DNA of 64,000 bases from Panagrolaimus kolymaensis. Taxonomy: Eukaryota; Nematoda; Chromadorea; Rhabditida; Panagrolaimidae. The stretch covers positions 1,488,001 to 1,552,000 of the forward strand of contig JAJQJQ010000014.1 of assembly GCA_028622995.1 (NCBI GenBank), in the 5' to 3' direction. A program made the position numbers and the translations under genes. The notes beneath the pieces are model-generated. The model saw only the letters and a list, made by a program, of their open reading frames with translations, was not told the DNA's origin and made no database searches. Below are positions 23,101 to 35,382 of this stretch, piece after piece; positions within the stretch are counted from its first letter, which is position 1; each line of letters begins with the position of its first letter.

Positions 23101-23334
23101 ATGTTTGCTCGTATTTTTTCATTTTATTTTGTTTTGGTTCTTTTAATTTCTGTAATTTTGGTAAATGCGAGACCACAAATTGGTGGAACTGAAGGTGCTG
23201 GAAGCTTGGGTGCTGGATCAGATTCATCTTTAGGATTAGGAAGTACTAATGCAGAAGCTCAAATGGCTGCCATTCCTGCACCATCTGTTTCTGGAAGCAT
23301 GTATTCATCAACTTTGTCAGGTGGAAAGAAATAA
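23101..23334 (+). CDS. Small secreted Gly/Ser-rich protein, orphan, paralogue of the next gene
   Basis: An intronless 77-residue ORF. Residues 1-23 form a signal peptide ending in VNA before RPQIGG. The mature peptide is Gly/Ser/Ala-rich and ends MYSSTLSGGKK. It has no cysteines. The gene downstream at 24455 has a similar architecture and an almost matching tail (LYSGTYNGGK), so the two look like diverged tandem paralogues. Function is unknown; the Gly-rich mature part could be a cuticle, mucus or defence peptide. Confidence 0.65.
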   Translation: MFARIFSFYFVLVLLISVILVNARPQIGGTEGAGSLGAGSDSSLGLGSTNAEAQMAAIPAPSVSGSMYSSTLSGGKK

Positions 23335-24395
23335 TTAAATTTTTATACTATTTTGTTTTATTGCACTCCATTTTTATCTTCTTTTATTGTGCTTTTTTTA
23401 CTAAAAAAATTTATAATCCATGAAATATCTCGAAGTCCAAATAAATCCAAAGCTTTTATTAATACAATAAACCACGAATAAAATAAATGGGAGAATAAGA
23501 TAAAAGTGACAAGAAAAGGTGAAAAGCTCAAGGGTTTTATAGACCGGGGAAAGAAGCTTGAGCGATCGAGAAAAAGATATAAAATGGGAGGAGAGAAAAA
23601 GATAGAGAAAAACGATGATATTCTTTTCTGGCTATTTGCCATACTTTACAATCCAAGTTTGTGAATTGAAAGTAAAACCATAAATCTTTTATTTAATTAA
23701 TTACAAATCCATAAACTAAGTAACAAATATATAATTAAAAACTATTATTCATTATTATTCGTCATTATTCGATCGATATTTACTTTAATTTCAGCTTTTG
23801 AAATGTTATTTGCATTTTTTGTGGAAATTAATTCATGGATGAGGAAGTTTTGGAGGTCGAGAAGCTCGGATAATTTGTCGATATTGATTTCATTATAAAA
23901 TAATAATATTTCTGTTATCAAAAAATAAATATCAACGAAAAAAACAATGACACAAAAAAATAAAGAAGAACAACTTGAAAAAATTGGTTTGATTGACCCA
24001 AAACATGCAAACCATGCGTTTAGATCACATTTTTTGTTTGATTTTGTTTGTTTTTTTGAATGACAATAAAAAAAATATAATTCACTATTATATCTTTTGT
24101 TATTTATTTTTTTTTATGTTTGCGCGTATTTTTTTTCTCTTCTTCTTACACTTTTAATCATTAACACCACCACAGATCACTTACGATAGTCATAAAAAAT
24201 AAGGAAGTGGGTGATGACTAAAAGCGATTAAAAATTAATTTTTTTGGATGGAGTAAAAGTAAACAAAATAACAAATTTTAAAGATTCGTTTTAAACCCGT
24301 TTTTTTCTTAATCAAAGTTCTTTTGTTTTCTGTTTATCTTTATAGAAGGGAAAAAATAAAAGTTTTAACTTTTTACACCCCAAATATTTTTTTAG
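23335..24395. other. Intergenic, nothing recognised
   Basis: AT-rich spacer between the two paralogous secreted genes. An open frame on the minus strand at 23358-23642 is Phe/Ser-rich low complexity without support. Confidence 0.45.
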
Positions 24396-24403
24396 TATAA
24401 AAT
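24396..24403 (+). promoter_or_regulatory. TATA box
   Basis: TATAAAAT, 52 bp upstream of the ATG at 24455. Confidence 0.55.
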
Positions 24404-24454
24404 GATAAGATTTTTTTTTGCAATTTTTTAAAATAAATAAACTAATAAAAAATT

Positions 24455-24847
24455 ATGTTTTCTTCTTCTCAATTTTTTATTTCTTCTTTGTTAGTAATTC
24501 TTTTAACTTTTTTGTTGATATTTTCTTCTGTTGTTCAAGCTAATGACAATGGTTTGTCTGATATTCCATATAATGGAAAATTGGATAATGTTCCTTCTAC
24601 GAATCCATTAAGCAGCTCATTAACTGGACATGGCATTGGAAAAGGAGGAAGAGGTATCATTGGAAGTGTTGGAAGTACAGATCATTTAGATTCCACTGGA
24701 ACTTCATTTACTGACACAGCTGGATTGGAAACTGGCGGGGATACCTTAGCATTGGCTGGAAGAAGTCATGGTATTGTACCTGTTGCAATTGATGATCCAT
24801 CCAATTCACAAAAATTGTATTCCGGAACTTATAATGGTGGAAAATAA
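24455..24847 (+). CDS. Secreted Gly/Ser/Thr-rich protein, orphan
   Basis: An intronless ORF of 130 residues. A long hydrophobic leader (MFSSSQFFISSLLVILL onwards, to about residue 29, cleavage near VQA) precedes a polar mature part with GHGIGKGGRGIIGSVGSTDH and an ending QKLYSGTYNGGK. No cysteines are present. The tail matches the neighbour at 23101 (MYSSTLSGGK), supporting common descent. A TATA box lies 52 bp upstream and an AATAAA-type signal follows in the 3' flank (about 24955). The role is unknown. Confidence 0.65.
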   Translation: MFSSSQFFISSLLVILLTFLLIFSSVVQANDNGLSDIPYNGKLDNVPSTNPLSSSLTGHGIGKGGRGIIGSVGSTDHLDSTGTSFTDTAGLETGGDTLALAGRSHGIVPVAIDDPSNSQKLYSGTYNGGK

Positions 24848-25107
24848 AAAAAAATTCTGAATATGTAATTTCTTCTTTTTTTTCGCTGTGGGTTGTGCAT
24901 TGTTTTTTATTTGTATATATTTCTTTTCAAAAGGTGTAATTATTTTATTTACAAAATAAAATCTAATGTTTTATCTTTTTTTTTTAAATAAAAAATTGCA
25001 AATTTTTAAATAATTTTAATGCTAACATTATTATTATTTTCGCCAGCGGTACTACTATTAATGAATGTAACAATTTTTGGTGTGTTTTGATTTGGTAGTG
25101 ATCGTCG

Positions 25108-26419
25108 TCAATGCCGATTTCGAAATGCTTTTAAATATATCACAGCACTTAAAGCAACATTGAAAGATGTGATGGTGTAACGAATTGGACCCATATAAGA
25201 TGTTAATGGAATATTAAAGATCTGAAAGAAATGTAATTTCTATTTACAAAATTAATCAAAAAATCATTAAAATCTTGTGTGTTTTTTCAATAGCAAAAAT
25301 AAACTAAAAATTATGTGAAATCTTTTGAAAAACTTTTTTTGTTGTCGGTTTGGACTTTCAACTAATACCTTGGTTGGACGGACGAAAGGGATAAAATCTT
25401 TGGCTTCCCCGAAATTTGCAAAGAAATGAACAAAAGAATGCCAAAAATTTAGCGAAATTATGAAATAAAATAAATTTTTTGTTTGTTAAAAATCATAAAA
25501 ATAAAGTTTCAATTTGAACAAGTTTTTTAAGTTTTAATTTTTTCGAAAAATTTGTTGAAACGAGAAACAAACTAAATTAAATAAACAAGCGAAAAATTGA
25601 GAAAAGTAAAACTAAGTTTTGTTACCGCATGACTCTCATATCTTTTTTTTCTTCATAAAACTTGAAGGCTTAAAATTCTTAACTTACTTTAATAGATAAT
25701 TCAGAAACGATATTAGGAAAAAATTTAAATGCTGTAATTAAAAAAATATTTAATATTGTTGCTTTGTTCAAAAACATATTAGGTTGTTGAAATTTAATAA
25801 AAATTTTAATTAATATAAGCAAAATAATTGCACAAATAAAATTTAATATATCATTTATTAAACTTAATATTTTTCCAATAATAAAAGGATTTTGAATTAA
25901 TAAACATCCATAAAAATAACATTTTGTTGAATTATTAGGTAAAAATATGGGTAAATTATCTCCCAAAAAAATTGAAATTAAATAAATAATTGAAAAAAAT
26001 ATGGAAGCAAAGCCAAAGGAATTTCGAATAAATTCATTTTTAGTATATTCAAATTTTAATACAATTGCCGCACATCGTTCAAGGCAAAGAAAAAATTCTA
26101 TTATATAAAATGGATATTGTAATCCAAAAGTGATGGAACCCAATAAACTTAAAATTCTTAAATTATATATACTTTCTTTGGAAGACCAAAAAATTATTAA
26201 ATAAATACTATTTATAATTGCAAAAAACCCAAAAACTGCAAGAAAAATATAATATACTTTTAAAACAATTGAATAATTATTGTTTGTGGTTTTTAAATAA
26301 AATTTTAATATAAAAAATACGGATGGAAAAGTACAAAATAAATGAATTGTAATAGTAAAAATATTTTGTGCTAATACAACATACGATAAAATATTGTTAT
26401 CGTTCATAATAATTTGCAT
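25108..26419 (-). CDS. Nematode 7TM chemoreceptor, srb/srbc-like (2 exons)
   Basis: Exons 26419-25688 and 25221-25108 join in phase 0 to give 281 residues; an in-frame Met four codons in (MNDNN) is an alternative start. Seven hydrophobic segments are visible. After TM3 comes FFLCLERCAAIVLKFEY, the position of the E/DR-type motif. The ectoloop has PNNSTKCYFYGC with a glycosylation sequon and two Cys. The last segment is MGPIRYTITSFNVALSAVIY, a typical TM7 of serpentine receptors. The charged tail KAFRNRH is short. Such receptors act in sensory cilia. Family within the Sr superfamilies is uncertain. Confidence 0.7.
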
Positions 26420-27511
26420 AAAACAAATTTTTTTTATGTATTCTCGTTTTTTTCCAGATATTTTGAGGTTTCTAAATTTCTTTTTCTATGAAATATCCTG
26501 TGAAGCCAAGTTTTAAAAAATAATAAACTTTTAGAAAAAATTATTCTTCTTTTTTTTGCAGATTTTTAATAAGCTTTAAATAAAAAAGAAATAAGTAAAA
26601 AACTGTAGTAAACTATAATTTATGATATTGTGTACCGCCGTCAAGTCCAGCCATTTATTAATATATAACAAACTTTAGTCAAGAAAATAGTAAAAAAACA
26701 TAAAAGACCAAAAGAAAAGCATAATTAAAAAATTATAAAGTTTTTAAAACTCAAATTATGAAAGGAAGGAAGTTTGTAATTTTAAAACAGCGAGGAAGTA
26801 GGATGCAAAAAAAAAATTTAAAAAGTATTTAATCGTCGACAATGGCCAACATAGAATAAACAAAAATAAAAATTCAAAAGTTTGATGCCTTATTTTTGTT
26901 TTCCCATTTTATAAGCCTTTTTTAAAAATATAATGCTTCCGTTGCCGAAGAAAACCACGTCGAACCGATTTTTTAAAACTAAAAAATTTATTTTTTTCTA
27001 AAACGAATGTTTCACAAAAAAAATTAGAATAAAAAAAGTTTTTAAAATAGCAATAAAAGCTTTTTCAACAAAACGAAGCTCGAGACGGCGCTATCCTCGA
27101 CGACACATTTGAGCGGATCAAACGAAGACATTATCAAAGGTTTTCTTTTTCTCTTCAGCGTTCTGCCCAATGACATTTTTTAAAATAGATTTATAACATT
27201 CAAAAAGAGGAAGAGTGATTAAAAATAATATAAATAAAAAAGGATTTTATCTTCTTTTTTCCATTTAAAAATAGTGTTAGCTTTTTTTACTTTTTTCAAT
27301 AATTTACAAATGTTTTTTATGTTCTATTTACATATATCATTTGATTCAATATTTTAAAAAAAAGAAGATTCAGAAACGATTAAATAAAAACAAAGAAAAA
27401 ATTTGTCTTTGCAAACATATTAAGTTATTTAATTGTTAAAAATATTTATATTTATTGATTATTTTTAGATTATTCACTTCTCATAATTCTTTTCATTCAA
27501 TAATTTAAACT
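26420..27511. other. Intergenic, nothing recognised
   Basis: AT-rich spacer between the chemoreceptor and the secreted-protein gene, both on the minus strand. No exon, RNA gene or clear repeat is visible. Confidence 0.45.
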
Positions 27512-28087
27512 TTAGCTTGCATCAGTCTCATGGTGATATCCATATTGTGAACGAACATAATTTTTAACATTTTCTCTTTCCATTGGATCTTCAAGTTTTT
27601 CATAAGCAAACAAACAAATTTTAATTCGCATGATTCCAGTATTAAAATATTTGGATCCATACAATGAAAACCGTCGAAATTCTTTTTTTGGAGAATTAAA
27701 TGTGAAAGGCTCGTTTAATAAAACATAAACACCTTGTTCATAAGGAATAATTAAATAATCAAAACTTGTTGGATTTTTAGCATCAATTGTTAAAACCATT
27801 TCCTCTTTATCTGCTAATGGTCGATAATCGTTGAAAGGTGGTAGTTGTTCAACTATAACCTTTTTACAATAAAAAACAAATGTTCCATCTTCATCAGTAA
27901 ATTTTTTTTCAAAATATGAACCATTAGGTAAAGCTTGAAAAGTAATCCAATTAATATCCCAATACATGGTTTTCAAAGGAATATTAATTAAAGAAGACGA
28001 TGCAGTAATTTTTTTGGTTGCTTTCAATTGAAAACAATAAAAAAATAAAAGAATAAATAGAGAGCAGCAGAATAAGAGTTTCATCAT
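27512..28087 (-). CDS. Secreted protein of 191 residues, unrecognised
   Basis: A single uninterrupted ORF starts with a double Met and a clear signal peptide (MMKLLFCCSLFILLFFYCF, cleavage near residue 23). The mature protein looks globular and rich in aromatic and acidic residues, for example MYWDINWITFQALPNGSYFE, KEEMVLTIDAKNPTSFDYL and FRRFSLYGSKYFNTGIMR, ending NYVRSQYGYHHETDAS. Only two cysteines remain in the mature part. No intron is needed. I do not recognise a family. It sits between two chemoreceptor genes on the same strand, which gives no functional clue. Confidence 0.65.
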   Translation of the reverse strand: MMKLLFCCSLFILLFFYCFQLKATKKITASSSLINIPLKTMYWDINWITFQALPNGSYFEKKFTDEDGTFVFYCKKVIVEQLPPFNDYRPLADKEEMVLTIDAKNPTSFDYLIIPYEQGVYVLLNEPFTFNSPKKEFRRFSLYGSKYFNTGIMRIKICLFAYEKLEDPMERENVKNYVRSQYGYHHETDAS

Positions 28088-28449
28088 TGCAAGTTAATGA
28101 TTTCTTCAAAACTATTTTTCCAATTTTTTTCAAAAAATTAAAGAAAACCCGCTTAAAAAAAGCTGATATCAAATTTTTTGTTTTTTTTTTCTCTTTTTTT
28201 GTTTTGCTTTAAAAAAATATGTATTATCTTTTTGAAGAAAGACTTTTTAAGTTTTGTTTTTCGTGTTTCAAAAATTGAAAATAGGAGAACTTTAATTTTT
28301 TTTAGTTTTGTGTTATTTTTTTGTGAAACCCTAAAACTATTTTCTTTTTGTAATTGTAATTTATTTTTTAAAGTCATAAAAATAACAGAAAAACTTCAAA
28401 AAAAAAAAATATATTCAAAGCATTGGTTTATATTTTGCTTCATTGAACT

Positions 28450-30750
28450 TCAAATTACTGGTGTTTGTGAACGACTTAGTGATTGTCTAGGTACCGATGT
28501 AGTTGCGGGATAAGTTGTAGCGGGATCATCACATGGATTTGAAATGGTTCCTGAAACCAAAAAATATTTTTTCACCAAGAAATAAAAAAGTTTAATCAAA
28601 TATTTAATTTTCTGCTTTATGAAATTTTAAAATCTGAAAAAACTTACTAATGGCTGTTTGATGTTGTCCTATCAAAATAGCTCCACTAATACGGTTTTTC
28701 TTTAATTTAGTATTTTTTCGAATTGCACTAAAAAATTTGTTTTATTACCAATTTTATTAAAATTTTCTTGAAAACAGTTATTAACTCACCCATTAACAAT
28801 AATATAAATTATTGGATTAACTGCGCAATTAATAATCCACATAAAATTTAATATTGAATAACAAATAATTGTGTTCGGCAAAAGAACCTAAAATTTAACA
28901 TAAATTATTTTATTTTCCGGCTAAAACCAAAAGCCACTTTTAAAAGATAAATTTTTTAAAGCATTTAGATTTAAAAAACGGGGTTTTTGGAAACTAAAAA
29001 ATAAGAAAAAAATACTTACATCCCCAAAATGCCAAAATACATTTAAAATTGAACAATAACATGTAATAACACCAGCTTGAATAAGAATTTTCATTTCAGC
29101 TTGATAATTTTTGGAGACTTTATATTTCTTTCGCTGCAAACAAAAAATAAGACATAAATTATTTGACTTTAAAATGAATTATAAAAATCTTTTATTAACT
29201 ACAAAAATTCCAAAAAACAAAAAAAAGCAAAAAAGGGTTACTTTATCCATTTTTATTAAATTTGACGCTATTTAAAAAAAAGCAATTCTTAGTAAAAAAT
29301 TGTCAGAAATGGAACTTTTATTTTTTCCTTTTTTTAGTTTTTTCTTATAACAAATTTTTTTTAATGTGTTTCTAATATCAAATTTTATTTCATTTTCAAA
29401 ACAGAGAACGAGCTTACTTTAGCAATGAGAACTCCAAAAATAGCTAAATAAATTATTCCAGCTATTGGAATTCCCGCTAATTCAATAATCATCGCAGTTT
29501 TATGAACATATTCACTTCCAAAATAAGATAAATCATAAGCCCATGACCAAATTTTAGGATAAAATCTTATTGTTGCCACGGGTGTGGCTAAAGCAATGGT
29601 AAAAAGAAAATATAATAAAACACAAAAAGCCACCCAAATTTTTGTAGCTTTTTTAGAAAATATTATTTCATCTATTCTTGGGAAACATAATTGAGTGAGT
29701 TGATTGAAAGATAAAATAACGATTAGCACTGCATATGCGACATAGCAAGGAGTAACTATGGCACCCATCAACTTTGCAAATGTTAAACTGAAAGTTGTTT
29801 GAAAAATATTGAATACACCTAAAAAAGTTTGGATAATTTTAAAATTAAGAAAGATATTTAAAAAAATATATGACAGAAAAATAAAAATTTATAGTAAATG
29901 GAATCAAAAGAATATATTTTATTTTAAAAAGTGTCTTTATTAGGATTAACCTTTTTGCGATTTATTTGCCTAGTTCTCAAGCTTGTTCATTCTATATTGA
30001 AAAAATTGATGCGAAGATTTCTTCTGTAATCTCCGACTAAATTTTTTTCGAAAGAACTTGAAATTTGAATATTATTAATACTTGATCCTTTTTTCTTTCA
30101 AATTTTTTTTATTCAGCAAGATTTGTAAGCGTCGATTAGCGAATCCAAAATATGGAAAGTTATTTTTTATTTTTATCTTTCCAGAACTAATACCAACGTT
30201 TTTGTTATTTTTTGCAACTCAATTTCAAAATAAAATATTTGGTATTTTGCCTTTCAACACGAAAATATAAAAATTTTTTATATGTTTTCTTTTGATCTCA
30301 ATTTTCTTCCTTGAAACCCAACATATTTGTTTTTAAAATTTATAAACAAATAATATCCATTTGCTTACCCGTGACTGTATGAGGAATTAATTGAAGAGTA
30401 TCAAAATAAGCTAAATATAGCATAAATTTATATGCATTAAGTCGATATAATTCTTTATCAGAATGTATAGCATTGATTACAATAATATTTGGAATTACAC
30501 ATAAAATTGAAACTAAAACCATTAAAATTCCAACTATTATATCTGCGGTTAATGGCGGCGACGACGAAGTATTTATTTCATCTAACGAAATTGTTGTCGG
30601 GGTTGTAAATAACTCGGTGGAAACTATGGTTATTAAAGTTGTCATTATTATTGGAATTAAAATAAAGAGAAAATATTTTAAATATTTTTTTAAACAAAAT
30701 CGAATATGAACATTGCTGTCAGCAGAAAGAACTGGTTCTGGTTCTTGCAT
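28450..30750 (-). CDS. Nematode 7TM chemoreceptor, srt-like (6 exons)
   Basis: Exons 30750-30369, 29818-29418, 29133-29020, 28887-28790, 28727-28648 and 28550-28450 fit in phases 1, 0, 0, 2 and 1 and give 391 residues. After a long N-terminal part with an extra hydrophobic segment (FLFILIPIIMTTLITIVS), the core follows the Srt pattern: LYRLNAYKFMLYLAYFDTLQ, a TM3 ending GAIVTPCYVAYAVLIVIL, LCFPRIDEIIF, and a TM7 with NCAVNPIIYIIVNG, a clear NPxxY-type motif. The cytoplasmic tail is basic then Ser/Thr-rich (TTYPATTSVPRQSLSRS). The N-terminal extension is longer than usual, so the true start could be at a later Met. Confidence 0.75.
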
Positions 30751-31112
30751 TGGCAATAAAAAAATTCTGAAATTTCATTTTCACTTTTTTTTTCTTTTTT
30801 AACACCTTTTTTTTATTATTTCTTATAAATAAATAAATAATAAAATAAAGTTTTATAGCATAAAATTTCTGGGAAATAATAAAATTTAGTTATAAAGTTT
30901 AAAGAAAAAATAAAGAAAAATGTTAATGGTAAAGTTAGTAGTGCCAAAATCTTTCGAAAGTCAAGTTACCAAATGGCCAAACAACTACATAAAAATGTAA
31001 AATTTGATGGCATAATATATGCACGCGGAAGAGAGAAACTTGTAAAATGACAGGTGAAAAAAAAGTAAATCTCAAGAAAGAAATAAATAAAGAAAATAAA
31101 TAATACGATTTT

Positions 31113-31485
31113 CACTGAGAAAAATTTTTCGTGTCACACTTTTGGTGTGACAAGGAAAATAAATATATGGTGGTTGGTCCGATAAATTTTGTAAGGTTTA
31201 AATTTTTTTATTTTAGTTTCTCCACAATGTGTACTCAACAGTTGTATTATTTTGTGGTTGGAAAAAAAAAGTATTCAAAATTCTGTTGTACAACAACGGC
31301 ACACCTGTGTGACAAAATTTTGACTACTTTTTTTTTTCCAACCACAAATTAATAAAACTGTTCAGTACACTTTGTGGAGAAACGAAAATAAGGAAAAATA
31401 AACCTTACAAATTTATCGAGCCAACCACTGTATATTTATTTTCCCTGTGTGACCGAAAATGTCACACTTTTTATTTTTCTCAGTG
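31113..31485. mobile_element. MITE with long imperfect inverted repeats, CACTG ends
   Basis: The element begins CACTGAGAAAAAT and ends ATTTTTCTCAGTG. The two halves match as inverted repeats for about 160-170 bp each, with many substitutions and small gaps; for example GGTTGGAAAAAAAAAGTA on the left pairs with a near copy on the right. The centre includes TGTACAACAACGGCACACC. No transposase is present. CACTG ends suggest a CACTA/EnSpm-type or Chapaev-like origin. The flanks give only a possible 2-bp TT duplication, so the superfamily is uncertain. Confidence 0.75.
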
Positions 31486-33182
31486 TTATCAAAATTTTTA
31501 AAAAAAATGAAAGCCAAGAGAGTCACACATCAAAAAAAGCTCAGCCAAGTAACGCATTGGATTAAAATGTCGTGAATATAAAATAATTTCAACCAAAAAT
31601 TAACTAAAAAAATAAATGAACAAAATAAAGGTAACAAATTTATATTCATAATAATGTTTTATTCTTTTATGAATTATTAGTTTTCAATGAATAATATAAT
31701 AGTTTTTTCAAAATGAACTTAATTAAATACAAATAATCTTTTATTATATTCCTTTGAGATAGAGAAATAAAGAAGATAATTCTCCAGGGACAGTTATTTT
31801 TTTTTATCAACAAAAATAATGGTTAATTGACTCATAAGTTTTTTAAAAATTTTCGAGTGACAACCATCTTTTTTTAGACGTCATATGTAAAGTTGTAAAG
31901 TCTCGAGGCACGGATTTGATATGTGGATATATTTATTGAAATTGAGTCTCAAACAATGGGTAATTAAACCGAAAACGATGAGGCACGAATACATAATAAT
32001 TCACGCTTAAATGGTTATAAAATACAATAAAAGCAGGATTTACAAAAGAAATACAAAAGAAAAGACGACCAAAGGAAAGAGATAAAAAAAGGCTAGAATG
32101 ATTTATGTCGCCTTTGGATGTTTGGGGGGCTATGCTTGTCGAAAACGCACATGCAATCACTTGGCCTTTGACTGTACATCATAATTTTATAGTAATAAGA
32201 TTAATATGTTGACAAAATGAAGAGAAAACTTTCTTTATATATATATCCTCGACAAATATAATCATTTAAAAAAAAGGTATTTGTTTTGTTTTTGAGGGCA
32301 GAAAAAAAGCAGTGAAACGTAGTTTAATTGAAGCGCTATTCATTTATGGATCTAAATTTTTTAATAAAATATAAAACAAAAAATGCACCGCTTCTTGTCA
32401 TCCATGTATTTATTTTCCAACAAAGTAAATGGCCTTTTTTAGAAACCAAAACAATTTGTTTATCACTTCGTCAACGGGTTGAGAACTAAAGAAATCCAAT
32501 GAAAGATAAAATAAAAAAAGAAGAATAAAATAATAAATAGTTTTTGAAATTTGGTAGACATATTTTTGGTGATGGAAAATTGTTTGATCCATGAATGGAA
32601 CTTAATAATCTTTAATAAATCTTTAAATCAATTGAGAGACATATCTCAAACCTCGTAGTTTGAAAGATAAAATAACCAAAGAAAAAAAAATGAAAAATTG
32701 TTTTTAAAATTATACAAAATTTTCATAAAAAACTCATCTTCTTGTCATCCCTCTATTTAGTTTCTCACAAAGTAAATGGCCTATTTTATAAACAATAACA
32801 ATTTTAATATTACTCCATCGAGGCGGTGAGAATTCAAGCTTGAACATATCCATGAATTTTTTTTAATACCTTTAAAAAATCATACAACTGATAATATTAT
32901 TATGTAAACCTTTCCAAAATCATATTAAAACATCCAATAAATGATAAATAAAAATAATGAGAAAATTATTTTGTTTAGCTGTGTAAATTATTTTAAAATT
33001 ACTTAAATATTTTTTTTAAAAGTAAAGTTATTTTTGTTTACCAACTTTTTTTCTTGTTTTTGTATCGATTATTTTAAGATATAAACAATTTATTCACAAC
33101 CAAAAAAAATTATAATATTTTAAAATGAAGTTATTGAAAAGTAACAGAAATTCTAAGAATAATACAATAAATAAATTTCTTT
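31486..33182. other. Non-coding stretch with a diverged direct repeat
   Basis: This is the 3' flank of the P450 gene. Two related segments lie at about 32390-32500 and 32735-32840 and are listed separately. The open frames here are short and AT-rich, and I do not support any of them. Confidence 0.45.
32390..32840. repeat. Diverged direct repeat, two copies about 340 bp apart
   Basis: CTTGTCATCC, then TATTTA, then CAAAGTAAATGGCC occur in the same order at about 32394-32434 and 32740-32783, followed in each by an A/T stretch and a TGAGAA motif. Similarity is partial. It may be an old tandem duplication of non-coding or dead coding sequence. Confidence 0.5.
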
Positions 33183-35382
33183 TTACCACCGATATTTGAT
33201 ATCCACCACATAAGGTTCAGGAGTAACCGTGCCCCCAACGATGCGTTTCATAGAAATTGGTTTATTTGGATTTTGTGAAATTTTAAATTGATTTAAAATA
33301 TTTGCAGTAAATAAAAATAATTCGACTTTTGCAAGGCCTTCTCCAAGGCACGCTCGTTTTCCAACTCCAAAAATAATAAACTCAGGTTTTGAAGCGAATT
33401 TTCCATTTGCGTCAAGAAATCGATTAGGATTAAATTTTTTTGGTTCCGCAAAATATCTTTCATCTTTTTGAACGGATTGAATCGCAGAAACAATGGAAGT
33501 ATTTTCAGGAATTTCATAACCATGAATTTTAACATTTTTTAAAGTTCGATGAATTAAATTAAATGGAGCAAAATTTGAATATCTTTGAGATTCGATTATT
33601 ACCGCATTTAAATATGGAAGATTATTTTTATCATTCAAAGTTATAATTCGATCATTTCCAATAACTTCATCGATTTCTTTGTGGATTTTTTGTTGAACTT
33701 CTGGGAACACAGCCATGTACAACATTATCCAATCCAATGTGGTTGCACTTGATTCTTGCCCAGCTACCCACATATCAAATATTACTGAATTTAATTGAAT
33801 GTCACTGAAAAAAAGAAAAAATTAAACTTTTTTATTCAAATAATTATGTTTCTGTGTTTTATTTTTAGATAACGAAAAATTTTTCTCTTCGGGAACAAAA
33901 AAAGTTTTTTGAAAATATTTTTCGATTTTTGTTTAAAATTCATTTGAGAAAAAGTTAATAAAGAAATCACAATTTTTTGTGTAAAATTATTCAAATTATG
34001 ATATCATTGGACTCTCTGCGAATTTTAAAGTTTCAACAGAAAATATTTAAAGTTTTCTAAGTCAAGCAACGAAATATTTTTTTGCGACTAACAAACTTGG
34101 CTAATTACTAGCCTATCTAGAATTTTTTTCACTGATTAAAGCAAGTTCTTTCACTTACCTAAATTCATGATCCATTATTCCATTTTTCTCAAGCGTTTGC
34201 CTTTCTTTTAAAAAAGCTTCAACCAAATTTTCAGGTTCATCAATGTCTTTAAATTTCAAAGCTTCTTTTTGCTTTTCAATATTTTCTTCCAAATATTCGC
34301 TTAAATTATTACAACATTTTTTGAATCTTTGATAAACTGATTTGAATAATGGTAATTTTTGATAAAAACTTCCTCCATTTTCCATGATTCTCCAAAGTGG
34401 ATGTCCATAAAGTGCCATACCTTCATGGGCATTATCTTTAAGGCGTTTAAAAACGTGTTGGTTTTCCTGCAAAACGAAACAAAAAATGTATAAAGATGGA
34501 AGAAAATCATAAATTGCAGTCGTAAAAATTTTTTTCTGAATACAAAAACCTTTTCTTTCACTCAATTCGATATTTTAAAATTTTCGTCTTCTGACCCTAA
34601 TTTTTTTTCAAAAAAACTTTTTAAAAATTTAGTTTATTTTTTAAGAAATATTTTTACTAAAAAAAGAGTGATTTTATTTTTTTTCCCGAATTTTGGCAAC
34701 AAGAAAGAGAAAAATTTTTGACTTGAAAAAAAAAGTAAAAATTATATAAACTCATTTCAGCGTTTATTGCATCTTTGAGCTAATCGAAAAAAGAAGTTCT
34801 TACTTTTCCAAATCTAAAACCAAAAGCAATGGAATTAATAATATTTCCAACAGCTCGATCCAAATATTTTGTAACATTTACTTCTCCGCCATTTCCATTC
34901 GATTCAATTTCATCTTTAACTTCTTCAATTAAATAATTAACTTCATCAATAACTTTTTGTTGCATGATATCTTTTCCAACCCCTAAATTTCTAAGAGCAT
35001 TTAAAGCAAATTTTTTTTGATTTTTCCAAAGTGCCCCATCAATCATAGTTATTCCATATGGGCCTCCTCGACTCACATGCAAATATAAAGTATTTGATTC
35101 TCGTCCAGCATAAGCTTCGCCATTTTTAATAAATTCTTTTTCAATGGTTGGAAAATCATTTACAGAAATAACAGGGGTGTCTCCAATCCAAATTGTATGA
35201 ATATCGCCATAATTTTCATGGAATTTCTCGAGAGCTTCTTCAAATCCATAAAAAATAAATTGAAATAAATTTCCTATGAATGGTAAAGGCATGGGCCCGG
35301 GAGGGAAATTTCGACGCTTCAAATGCAAATGATAAAAAAGATAAATAAAGATAAGAATGGGTCCAATATAATAAAATAGCAT
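33183..35382 (-). CDS. Cytochrome P450, nematode CYP2-clan type (3 exons)
   Basis: Exons 35382-34804, 34466-34159 and 33804-33183 join in phases 0 and 2 to give 502 residues, full length for a microsomal P450. An N-terminal membrane anchor (MLFYYIGPILIFIYLF) is followed by the Pro-rich hinge FPPGPMPLPFIGN. Helix I carries MWVAGQESSATTLDW, the ExxR motif is in IIESQRYSNFAP, the PERF-like region is KKFNPNRFLD, and the haem-binding loop is FGVGKRACLGEG with the axial Cys. All key residues are present, so it should be an active ER monooxygenase. Nematode CYP33/34/35-type enzymes use fatty acids or xenobiotics; the substrate here is unknown. I chose the Met at 35382 because the frame upstream has no ATG. 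Confidence 0.93.
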
